Position numbers and translations under genes: made by a program
From: Clytia hemisphaerica
Taxonomy: Eukaryota > Cnidaria > Hydrozoa > Leptothecata > Clytiidae
Direction: 5' to 3'
Assembly: GCA_902728285.1 (NCBI GenBank)
Contig: CACVBU010000751.1
Location: forward strand, 496,001 to 560,000
Length of the DNA stretch: 64,000 bases
The notes under the pieces: generated by a model
Databases searched by the model: none
What the model saw: the letters and a program-made list of their open reading frames with translations, nothing else
What the model was told of the DNA's origin: nothing
Shown: positions 21,901 through 34,800 of the stretch, piece by piece
How positions within the stretch are numbered: the stretch's first letter is position 1
How the letters are laid out: each line of letters begins with the position of its first letter

Positions 21901-22811
21901 ACATAGCTTGTCCACAAACAAATGATACTTCTCAAAATATTCACCTAAGTTGCCTAAATAATCATCGTCGTGAGCCTAAAAGGGAATGAGTTGAAGATGA
22001 AAGTCTGATAGGTGAAGATTACAAAAGCTCTTAGTTGTCAGTTTCCAACAACTATTTATTGATGATGGAATCTCTTCAGTTTAAGTACACTGCACACAGT
22101 CTACCAAGCTCGCAGGAACGACATCCGAAAGAGGCCCACCCGAAGGCACGAATGTCTAGTTAATAACTTCCTAGTCAAGTTACTCGTGTCATTTCTTTAA
22201 GACTATTATTCTATATGAGGTAAGCCTTTTAACAAATCAAACTTCAAATTTGCGATTTTTCATATAAGAATTGTGAAACCGTTAAAACATGGAAAGTCCT
22301 CTGGTCAGAGACAAGTTAGTCATCTTACTTTGATCATGTCAATAATGTTTGGGTGCAACGTCATGTTCAGTTCGCCACAGTTATTGGTTCGTGAATTTCG
22401 GCGTGTGTTCGATTTCTGTTGAGTGCCGATCTTCGGAAAATATGGACCAATTGGACCTAACAACCCGAAAAAAAGATCAACCTAATTCTAACAACCGAAA
22501 TGAAACATACTAATCTCCAAACCCCTTCGATACATACCAAAGGGACTGTAACAGAGTTAAACTCTATGAAGCACTATTAATTACCAAAATAACGGGATGA
22601 ATTCCATTCCAAAATAAAAAGCGACATTGGAACTAAAAGAAGATCTCAAAAAACCTCCTTAAGATAGAGAAGGATAACAGTGTCGTTATAGATGAATAAC
22701 ACATACCATGATTCTGTTTCATACGAATTGCCATGTGAGATTGATGAATGATGGGGCAACATGTCTCTATACAATCCTCTGTGTAAATTTGCAACATGAT
22801 CGTCAGCAAAT
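18945..22811 (-). CDS. USP34: USP34 exons 58-66: C-terminal helices and charged tail
   Basis: Exons: 22707-22811, 22329-22456, 21852-21975, 21532-21617, 21048-21104, 20772-20855, 20381-20515, 19685-20063, 18945-19402. Anchors: PIGPYFPKIG (human SLGPYFP), VEVLPLKFKMFTKLW (human LPLHLALFPKLW), DERELLHEYNFYSFVSHF and DMRALYLFLSV. Exon 65 ends in a Lys/Glu/Gln-rich predicted coiled coil. Exon 66 is Ser/Thr/Asp-rich with basic clusters PPVKKKRYL and RRRKKV before a TGA. The tail from about residue 3095 differs from the vertebrate tail, which is longer. Confidence 0.87.
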
Positions 22812-25800
22812 CTGAACGTGCACGCGGAAAGGAAGAATGAAATATTGGTAGCTATTGATAGGCTGTAGTAGTTGAATAAAAATTGAAGCCACTGCTTACA
22901 AAGGATCTTTCTTAACAGCAGACGAGAAAGGTTTTCTAAAGTCTGTCAAAAAGATGTGCATTGTTTTTATTTTTGACCATAACTTTCCAACCGGTTGTCG
23001 TATAATAAAAAAGTTTGGTTTCGTTGGAAAGATATTTGAATGTGCTTATATTTTCAAATAATTAATTTTTCAAAATTCGTCCAAGAAAGTGAAAAATCGC
23101 AGAAGAAAATATGCTACTTTTGATAGAGAGGTGCTACGAAAATGATTTTTACATCAATCGAAAGCTGAATAATACGCGATTCCAAAAATATATGGGTTCG
23201 GTTCAAGATTTTGTTTATATTGGAAGATTTCAAGGGAATACAACCTTTAATTTTAGAAAAGAATTATGTATTGTGATGGCCGGGTATTTTACAAAAACGT
23301 AGTAATGATGTAAAAGGAATGGAACGGCAACATACCTAAACACGTCTTGTGAATTTCACGAGGGACAAAGGAATTGAGAAGGGAAAGAGCTTTCACCATG
23401 ACGTCACTCCGATCTTTCCATCCCTGAAGTGCGTTGAAAGCTTTCGCTATAAAAAGACAAAACAAAAGTAAATACAGTTATTTGAGATGGAATGCGCATT
23501 AAAAAATCTAGTTCATAGTTCTATAAAAACTTACTTTCGAAGATATAATGTCCTAAGCCGCCCAAAGCCATCCAGAAAGGGCTTGCAACAGTTGACTCTC
23601 TTATTCGAACTCGAAGGGGGAATCTAATTTGTTCGAATTATCGAAATATTCGAATAAGAGAAGTTCGAATTATCGAGAGTCGATTGTACGATTGTTGAAG
23701 GAAGCCGTCAATCACCAAAAAAATGGATTGAATAGGTCGACTGCAAGGTAGAATTGTACAACTATGGCGGTACGTATTTTCAAAGAGCACTGAGCGAGTA
23801 TTTCTTAGTGAGATCTTACCATTGGTTTCGGAATGCGTATGACAACAACTGACTATGGTGTGCAGCAGGTTGGTCACTTCCATGATGTCAGGCGTCACGT
23901 TACACGCCGTCGCTTCGTGGTACATTAAGAATAACGTAGAAAATGCCTAACGTAGAATGAGAAGTGAAAAAGTTTAGATAGCGAAAACAACATCGTCTGT
24001 AGAAACAGCCTCCCGGACAGAACTCCACAAACACTAGTAAAGCATTCGCTACTTAAATAGGTGAGCAAAAAATGCTTGCGAAGAGTTGGTTCTCATATCC
24101 TATAACGCCCAAGGACTTAAATGTTCGATATGTTCTTATAGATAAGGTCAACATTATTTTACCTCTCCGAGAGGGTTCAATCCATTACATGCTGCTACGT
24201 GGATACAATCTTCTTCAGAGTCGATCAATAATTTCAATATACTGAAAAGAAAAAAAACACAATTCATTAGTGATCAGAGAGAGTTAATAATTGTCCATCT
24301 GAATTTCAACTTGGATAGAATATAGAATGTCAACTTTCAATTTCGTAAAAAATAAATATAGGAAAGCTTACAAAAAGGTTAATACGCTAATCTTATTTTT
24401 TTCACATTTTTTACCGCAAAATATTCTTCATTTTGACCCATATCTTCCGCCTTTTTCCAACTCAACCAACGGGAACATAAATTGGTGAATAAAATACCAA
24501 GCCGTCCTAACAGACATCAAAATTATTTCGGGAAAAGAATACATACTTGACGAACGTAGTCCAAGTGTGACCACCGTCCATACATCCACAGAAAAGCTCG
24601 ATGGCTTTCCTGCGAAACCTGATGGCAACCACAATGTCTTCTTCAGTCTTGTAATTCAGACCAGAAAATAAACGGATGAGCTGTAACAGTTCTTCTACCG
24701 CCTATAATGGAACATTATTCAAGAATTTGAGTGAGCAAGTAAGCGAAAATAAGTTTTTAAACAGACGGTATGTTGAGATGTTAGAGAAATACACAGTTAG
24801 AATTGAATTATCAAATATCATTTGGAATTAGCTTTGAAAACTTTCATCGACGTCTACCTAATTCAGGTAAGCATAGTATCAAAAAAATAGAAGTTGAATG
24901 GGACAAAGTCTTTGCATTTTGAGTTTGATTCAATACTAAATTCAATCTTAACCTGAATTTCATTATTTCAGCTGGATCTGGGTGAAAACCGAATTTAAAC
25001 CTATTCTTACCTGTCCGTAATGGTTTGCACGTGGTATCAGATGTTCGAAAGCCCACGCGATGTTGGCGTGCATCGATAGCGTCTTACAGAACTGATTGGA
25101 ATAAGAAGCAGCCAATCGCAAGAGGCCGTAGTATAAGGGAAGCGTTGCGTTGTTGAATGAAATAACTTCTTGATCGTCGTTTGATCTGAAAGTGAATTCA
25201 AAATGATGATTGAATTATGGCCATGCTAGAAGCAGTTTCAATAAATCACTTGCTTGAAACCACACCCTCACGAAAGATCGAATTAAGATTGAAATTTGAA
25301 CAACACAATCACCCACTGTTCCAAGGTATTGTAAAGGTCTTCTATTGGCAGAGAAGACTAATCATCGACAACAAAGGACCCTTTAAGCATTTTTAAAGTT
25401 ATTGTCGTGGTCAAATAGTAGAGGGACTACAGGTTACATATTAGAAGCTCGAAAATGCCTTTAAACCATAAGGGGTGTACAGTAGGACAGCGAGCAGTAG
25501 AAAACCCTTACAAGATGTAATTGTATGCGATATTGGTGATGACGTCATCATTTTCTGTAATAAATTTGATGTTATCATCAAAGCCTTCACACACGTGATA
25601 CCAAAACATTAACAAAGCCTGGTGCAAAAGAAAAAAAAGTTGTTTATTGCAAGGTATTATAAGTTAGTTTGAAATTTTCAATAGTTGAGAAGAGAATGCA
25701 ACGTTAAAGAAAGCACAGAAGTCAAATAGACGGCTGGTGGACAAAACTTTGGGCAGTTATTTGTAGAAGAAGTGTTCAAACTTTGGTAGAGCCATCTGAT

Positions 25801-28800
25801 TAAACTTGCACAAATTAAAGTTTGCTAGTCCAATCAAATAAGCTAAGGAAATTTAAGAACTGGCCGTATATAATTTATTGCAATTGAATGAGCATCTTTA
25901 TGTTATAAAGAAATATCTATATCACCTGTTTGTTAAAATGTACTGGGATATCTGGTTCCGACATCAAAGGATGATATAGACCCCATAATGCATTGCTGTA
26001 CGGTGTGAACTATGGTAGAAAAAGGGGAAGAAATTGTCTGTGAATAGAAAGAACTCATGATAAAACAATGGTAGAACACAAAACCAATTGAAAAATTGAA
26101 ATGAATGGTCATCAAATATTATAAAGAGTCTTGAGTTGGATGCAAACAAAAAATAGTCTTATTGTTCAGAATGCTGTTATCCTTAACCATACCCTATCTA
26201 ACGAACATAGTTCACCAGTTCCAAAAAAAAGCGGTCAAATTTTTATATGAAATAAAGTCCTCATAATACACACTGTACAAAAAACATCGCGCCCCTGTTA
26301 ATTCAATGGGAACCACAGAACAAAGGGACTTACAATTGATCTCTCTTCATCGGTCAAACAAAAGAAGTTCAACAGGCTGAAATAATTGACTAATTTCGTC
26401 GTGCCAGCTTGCTGCTTGTCTAAAATAGAGGTGTAAATAAACCGGTATTAAGAAAACTGTCGTACGTCAAAAAACCTGGGTAGTTTATGGTTTGAAGGGT
26501 GTATGTGAGTTTCTTACCTTTCGCCCGTCTTACGAAAATACCGTAAATTTGTCACACTCTTTTGATCGAATTTCAACAATTTTTAAAGTTTTTAAATTAA
26601 AATATTTCCAGACATAAACAACTCTTACTGATGCTTAGTCTAAGATTAGGATAAAATCTCTCGAATATTGATGGCGGAAATAATAAGGCAGAGAATTATT
26701 ATCGACTTCCTAGAATTAAGTGTGATAAGTAAATCTTTCGGGGTTCCTGAAAGGATAGTACTTAAGTTCGACGAGGTTGAGTTAAAAAAAAAACTTGATT
26801 TAATGAGTGGTCGAGACATTTCTCTACGCATATGAAAGATTACCATTCAGTGTTTTTCACAAGATCAAAGAAACTCACCGCAATATTTTTTCAAAGAACT
26901 CAACATGTCCAACAAATATTTGAAGATCTGAAAAGCAAGTTAAAAAAAAAGCCAAATTTAGCGTTTATAAATAAATAGCACTGATAGTTAAGTGTCATCG
27001 AGTGCTCTTAAAATATCAAACATTTACCAAAACAACCTTTGAAAAATAGATTATAGATACCAAGAAGCCATAAAAGAGGATTCAAAAAATGAAGATCTCT
27101 GCCAGGTCATGACTGTTTACAAGTACAAACCTCGTGTAGAATATTCTTGGCTTCAGTTGACATCTAGAAAATGGTAGCAAGTAGTAACAGATCAAAGTGT
27201 AAAGTGAAAACCTTGCCCGACCCATATTATATATATGGTGAAGATCAGAGATCTGACCTCAAGGAGAGCAAGTGTTGAAAATACTAAATAAAATTAAAAT
27301 CAAACATAAAAGGGACTAATATCTTTATAATTATACGGTTTTTTCTATTTTTTTGAATTTTTGTAAATATATAAATCAAACACTCATTAATTGCCTTAAT
27401 TGACTGAGTGGACTATTAATGGGTCAGCGGTAACATGCAAGTAGCATATTGAAACAATAAGATTTTCTTCCAACCACAAAAAAAGGCGGCAAAAAAGGTA
27501 AACAAAATATTCACGGGCTTCAATAATCACCTTCATCTCTTTCTGCGAAGAAGTAAACATTCGTTGAGCTCTGAAAAAGAAAACCAATAACTGATGTGAC
27601 CTGCAAAAAACTTGTTTGGGTCTTTCCGATTTTCTCCAAATTTAGGAAGAAAATCGAAGGAAAAGATAACATGCGAAATCTTTTTGTTTCGACTGTGAAG
27701 ATGTTGCAAGTTATAAGCTGACTTAAAAAGATTGTAGAAGAAGAGAAAAACAGACATAATAATGCCTTGCACGTTAGCAACTCTCAAGCAGAAATTTTTT
27801 TACATATCAAACTATTCAATCCATATTTGGGAGAGGAAGGACTACTCTTCAATGCATGAAGAAGAAAAAAACACTTGTTATAACTCAAAGTTTATTGGGC
27901 TCTCCAGAAATTTTTTTTACCCCCACTGTTGAGGATATTGATTTTTCGAAGTATCTAACCCCCTGGATATCCTGCTTTTTTAGTAAAGACCCCCTGGATA
28001 TCCACTCTTAAAATATGCTCAACCCCTTGGATATCCTCTGTTATAAAGATGCTTACCCCTGGATATCGTATTTTTTTACTTGAAAAGACACTTTACCCCC
28101 TGGATATCCGCTCCCTTGTAGATATTTAACCTCCTGGATATCCTCAACAGGGGGAGCACAGACTATTTCTGGAAAAGCCCATTCGAAGATTTTCTTTCCA
28201 TATTCACTAAGACGGTAGAAATATGTCTTTGGTGTCTAGGAATCCCTAAAAAGGGGTAGATTTCTAACCGTCCATGGAGGAAGAGAGTATGTTTACCTGA
28301 AAGCTTGAGGGAATTGGTTGTTCGGTACAAGACAAACCAACAGAGATGAAGCTCCTATGATTGATATGAAAAAAATGTAAGCAATATATTAGACAAACGA
28401 TTGTCTATCCAAGATAGATCTACCCGTCGACCAAATAGAACTATCTATCGGAAAGAACTGGTGCAGTTACTAACCAAAAGAGTGCTGGTATACATTTTCC
28501 CCATTGATACGGCCTATTTTCCGACTGTTTTCCGTCTTTATTTGCATTTACTTATCTTAGTCTTCAATATTTTAAGATAGTAAAGATCTTAGAGGTTCAA
28601 AATTGTTTCCAGTGATTTGTCCCTCAAAATCACACAATCGTGTGCTTACTTTATAGAGCCATAAGCAAAATAAATCGAGTCATTCTCACCGGCTCTCACA
28701 CGTGGGCTGTTGTCACTGATCAAATACCGCTCCACCCATTGGTCCATGTTCTCACGAACTGCTTGATGCGCCTGAATAAAAAAAAAAACGAAAAAAAAAT

Positions 28801-31800
28801 CAAATGGCTAAACATTTTTTATGCGAGAACAAATTACATAAGAACATAAGGCTTCAAGGCAAAAGAATTGAGACCGTTCTTTGAACTTTGTAAGGTTTTG
28901 GAGACTCAAAAGAAGTGTTAAAATATTCCCGCAATTATTTTTAGGAAATAACAAAATGCTGAAAATAAGAACATTTTAAGAACATTTTTAGGGTTGAAGC
29001 CCCAAAAGTTAGGAACACCTGAGAGCTTCAAAACTTTTAACGTTCTTTATAAAAAAGCTTGTATATGTCACATTTCGACCTTATCACCGAAGAAGTCCCT
29101 GTAAAAACTATATTTTATGTCATCTTAGCCAGAACATTCAATATGGGCAAATTCAAAAGCTCGGAAAACACATTAATTAAGCTATATGAAGACGAAAAAT
29201 ACCTGTTTATTTCTAGGCACTTGTGTTGACAGCCAGTCAAGCGTGACGGCAGGATTGCATTCCAGTGACTGTAAAGATAGAAAGAAAGTGTAAAAAGGTT
29301 TCAAAATAAAATTATAGGATGTAGGAAAATGGCAAATATCAATTAAAATCAATCCTAAAAATTGAGAGGATTTAGTTATGAACTGATTTAAGAATGAAGA
29401 CAATTAAAACACACTAGTGGGGCAGCTTCAGACGTGGCCCAAAACAAAGCTCTTTAAATAGGAGAAAAATAGAAAGGTAGAAATGGTAGTAATCAGTAAA
29501 ATGGATAGGACAATTATAACGACAAACATTGCAATTACCTGCCATATCCTGGGCAAAACAATTCCCATGAAAGATGGTAACCCCGGTAATCCATTCTCCC
29601 CGACGTCAGTTAGAAAAGAGAGCAACTTGAAGAACGGCTGCGCTTGTTCCAACGGTAGCTTTTGTGCTGACGACAGCAACATTTGAACGATCTGTGATGC
29701 AAGCACTTCGTTGTAACATGATAGATGAAAAATAATGTTTGCCGTTTGTCTAAGATTGATTGCATCTCCCGTGATTTGATAAATGAAGACAAACTCCTGT
29801 GAATGCAAAAAGTCGTTGAAATTGGTTCAAAATCAAGGAAATGATCAATACAACGCCAATTTGTGATAGACATTAAAGTCATAAAGTTGACTCTCTATAG
29901 TTCGATCTTCAAGGGACCAAGAATTTCTTCGAATTAGAGAGGGATTTGATTTGTAGAAAGTGTTTTCTATGACTTTTCACCTAAGGAGACTTATATTTTA
30001 ATTCGATTTAAAGAGGTTTGAATAAGAGAGTTGACTGGAACCTATTATTCAAAATATCTCCTTTCAGCGCAAAACATAGTGTGAAATGGTTATCCATCTC
30101 ATTTATAAGCAGTCCACTCTTAAATATCGAAAGAGTCGCTTAAGTGTATGCCTCAGGAGAGCTTTTTAAAAATCTACTAACCTTTTCTGGTTCAAAGCAT
30201 TTCATATCACTCTCTGATAAATGTAGTTCTCTAAAGAAAAAAAAAAGAAACAAGAAAAAGTCAAAATGTCAAGACACCTCTTATCCTTGGAGGATGCAAT
30301 TATCCGAGTTCATTGGATAAATCAAATCTACCCACCACGATATTAGACCAAAAACCCAACTTACGGGCCATCTCTTGCTTCTTCCAAGAGAAGAGCGATG
30401 GAGCCGATCATCTTGTCTAGAGCACTGGGATAGAATTTCTCCTCATTGGTCAGCATTGTAGAGATGATCTCGTCATCATCCAGATCACAACAATCTTCGT
30501 CGTCATCGCAACCAGCGTCGTGCTGAAAATGTGCAAGAAAAAACGATGAAACGATATGAAATGCAACCTGTCAAACCCTGAGGGGGCTGGGTTCGAGTTT
30601 ACCAAGTAAGTACCAAGTTTAACTTTAAATGTTGCTTTGATTTTCTCGTAGGCACAGAATTTTGACGTCAGTCCCGGCTGGTAAAAATAGCTTTGTTATG
30701 TTTAGGGCTCATAAGTGTATTGGATAAACGACACTTGTAAATATCCATCCACCCGAATACTACGAGGAAACTGGATTCCAATTAAGACCCAATTGTTTTT
30801 TACTAAAAATGTCGAGAGTTCTAAGATAATTTTAAAAGTAATTTTACCATTACGTCAACTAATTAAGTTTTGCAACCACATTCGAGGACGACCCGAAGGC
30901 CCTCTTTTCTTTAGCTGCCTACCCGAAGGTAGGGGAGGGCGCCACTCCTTTCCCCGAATTGTTCCACTTACCCTTTACTAGCAGAGAGAACAGAGTACCA
31001 TTAATATGAATCGGCTGGGGGTTGAACTCACAACCTTGCGAACCGTAGCCGAATGCCTTACCTTTACACTACGGTCGTTAACATCAGTTGAAATTGATTA
31101 AAAGGAAGGTTTTCTGTATTTGTCAACTTGAAATCAGGGATAAAAAAACCAGTCTCAATAATTTATTACTACCAGGCTTTTGTTCGTAAAAACAACGAAG
31201 GCTTAAAATACTCACCGTATCTGCTGCTTTGAGTGAACTGTAGAAATGGACCAGTCGAGAAATACCACTCAATTTCAGTAAAAAACCGCACTAAAAAGAA
31301 AGAAAACAATCTTTCAGTTTAAGTATTTTACCTACGTGTACTAAATCTCTATTCAGAAAAGTAAAATGAGCCTTTGAAAAACAATCCAACAACGATAAAC
31401 CTTTTCACTATGATTTTCAAGGCATAAAATCCTTAATTTTATTATATCTGGCACGATCATACTGACTTATTCTTAAGTAAGTAAGGCATCCGATGTCTAA
31501 TGATAAGGTTGACGAATGGGCAAGGAGTTTTCTCCAACATGCAGTACAGTGTAGAAATGGTCGAAAGCTAATGGATTGATTTATATTTCGTTACCTCTTC
31601 ATGGCCAAGCGATAGAAACTGGTAGAGGAATCCAAACAGTTCTGTCAGGTTCTTACAAAAACTCCGTAGGTTCTCTTCAAGCTGGTAGTGAAGGAAAAAA
31701 ATACAAAACATGAAGTAGAAGTGCGTAGACGGGGCAATTAGAATTATTGATTCAGGGAAAGAATTCATAATACAGACGATGTAATGTTTTATACGGAAGC

Positions 31801-34800
31801 ACCCAAAATAGCCCGGACGTTTGCCACTAGTTTTATTGTTAAATGTTAAAACTAAATAATACGTGCCTCCTTATAAAAAATTACGTCATGAATATCATGA
31901 ATTCTTGAGACATAATCAAGATGATGTACTATCATAATCACCGAAATAATTAACTTTAGCACTCGTTAGGAGCGCCGATAGTACTGAATATTTTAATTAT
32001 ATTAAAAAAGTTTAACTTGAATTGGACTGCACTACGGATGAGCGATGTACCATTTTCATGAAACGAGTCCCAAAATATGGTTTTCACACGCTTTTTTCGT
32101 CAGTAGACAAAGACAAAAAGGTCGAAACTATAAACGGTACAGAAACACGCCTCTGCAACTTATCAAGCGATGTCAAGGTGGGAAATGCGTTAAAACCTGT
32201 AGCCAAGGCTGGATAAAACGTTGGTTTGCCGTCACCCGACCTTAGATTCCGGCGGTAGAAATGAAATGTTTACATTTGGGTAATTTTGAAATGAAAACAA
32301 AAGAACTAGAAGGGATTTTATGATTTATAAACGTAAGATAGAGCGAGACAGACACCATAGAGGCTCCGTTTTGAAGTAAAAGATTTTGTCTTTTTAAAAA
32401 TGGTAATAAATTTTTTTTTTAGTCCAGCCATACCTGAGCAAGAATAGCGGTGACAAATCGAGTGATGGGCGAACAAGATCCAATACCACCGTCATCCGCG
32501 CATGTGCAATCTCTGTAAAATGAAACGAAGAAAAAGGCAGTAGTAAAAGTGTTCATGAAATTCATCAACATTTCCGAGCGTTTATCTTTTTCAGCTTTCT
32601 CAGCAGTAAGGAAGTGTTGATCGGAAGTTAAACGTTTTATGTATAAGGAGTGGGAATTAGTTCTTTATTTCTTGTTTGGGCGGTTGTTTTCAAAAATTGC
32701 TTGAGGCTACCTCCATGTGAGGGGGCTTTGTTTTGGGTAATCTAACTGGGTATAAAATTGATTGATGATTAAATTTTCTGGGGACTAGACCCCTCTGCAT
32801 TCTATGAAATTCCCGATTAAATAATCGCTTCACATTCAATCCATTGCTGAATATTACAGGCTCGATTTGTTGAAATTATATTTCATCTGATTTTATATCA
32901 TTAGAATTCCAGAAGAAATGGACAGATGGCCGAGAACAAGACCTCAAAATATTAGAACAATCAATGAGCTTATATTGACCACAGGCCAATGGTGTTTAAG
33001 TGAATATCTTAAGAAATATCAAAAAGTATATTCCGTACTCTTCACACTGTTTGGTGTACAAATGAACATAAGTTTTCCGTAACGTTTTCACTGCCACCAA
33101 ACATAATTGACAAAACATCTGAAAAAAAGAAGAAGAACCGAGTTTTTAAACAGGAAACTTTATTTCGACACGGTTTGTTTTTTAAATGACTACACAAAAA
33201 CTGACAAGCATTTGCGTAAAAGTTCTGAAAAGTTCCGATAAAACGGACAAGAACCTGTACGCAGTATTTGAGGACATTTTGTATTCATTTGAGTGTTGGA
33301 GTATCCTATACGTCTAATTCACTTTTCGAAAGCCTGGGCTCCGAACATTCGCTTCTTTGACATCACTTCAAACTTTTGAAGCTCTTGCAGTAATCTCTAT
33401 CTCAACACGTGATTTTTTTTATCACTCTGAGCGGTGTCGAGGGAAAGGCCTAAGAAATGGAGTGAAAACCCCAGCTTTTGGTGAGGTGCCTTTGTCTTTG
33501 AGCTACTTTAGTTCACTGAAAATGATGATTAAAAAATAAAAAAAGCTTTAAAAGTTGAAGCCTACTTGTCGGATGTGTTGGGCGGGGCATTTGATCAGTA
33601 ATTGTTGTATCCACCAATCATCTTGCGCCATTTGATCGAGGAACCATTCACATGCAGAATGACAAGTGTCCAAACAATGCAACAGAAAGTCCACCCAACC
33701 TGAGAGTACGCACCAAAATTTTGATTCTTAAACCGTTCAAAAACAGCTATCGGTAGAGCATTTGCAATCTAAGGGTTAAGGGTTGTGGGTTCGACCTCCG
33801 GTCAATGCCAACTCAACGAATCGATAGCTTAGATTGGATAACCTTATTTGAGCGGTAAGTTACTGGGAGCTGAGAGAAGGTGTGGCGCCCAACCTCTGCA
33901 TTCGACCCCAGCCCCTCAAGGTCTAGCGCAAATAGAAAAGAAGATAAATTCCCTCACTCCCGGCTCTGCCGACAGCCAGCAGATGAATATACTGTAGTAT
34001 TTAACCTTTTCAACCCGAACTTTTCAAAAGTATCAGAAAGAAAAAACCACCTTAGATAGTGATTCAAAAGGAAACCATATTCAAGTGTGGTTAAGAATTC
34101 AAGGGCTGTCATGTACAGTCAAGCATATGATACTTTAGGCATACAAACTTTGGCGAGCAGAAACTTTCACGATTTTTGCGAATTTTGGCCCTTTTCGCCA
34201 ATCCAGGAAGTATTTGTCCCTCTAAGCCATTTTTTCATGTGAAAATTCTCAATTCTACGTCTTGATTCGCGAAAGTTTATGCTCACGAAAGTTTGTACGC
34301 CTAAAGTAATAAGAATCGTTCATTTAGCAAGACAAGCAAAAATACCTTTCATGTTCATTTTCTCACGCGAATGAACCAGCGTTTCCAGAACAAACGAAGA
34401 AGACAATTTGAAAGTATGAAATAGAACATCTTTCTCGATCGTCCGCGGTACGTGATGACAGAACGCCCAAATGAAATTGAAGTAAGTTGGATCGTACACC
34501 AGCTTGTCTTGAAAGAACTGATAACTGTCCGCCCATATCTGCTCTTGCAGTTCACGCGGGATACTGATAGTTTTAGGTAAGCGGTCTTCGTTGTCTAGTT
34601 GACAATGCTCGTAGAACAGCATGTAAGCGCTGTGTGTTTTCTCGAATGAAAAGTCCATGTATTTCTCGGTCATCGCGTCAAACGTCTTCGTCTGTAAAAG
34701 AATGGTGGAAGATTTGGTACGTTCCTTACTGACCCTTTTTCTATTTTTGGGCCTGTGGCATATGAAGAGCCGGCGTTAAAAGGGGCAAAATCTAGCATTT

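Noticed and set aside
27896..28181. CCCCTGGATATCC repeats as a CRISPR array
   Set aside because: Animal genome, repeat words are short and irregularly spaced, there are TIR ends, and no cas genes.
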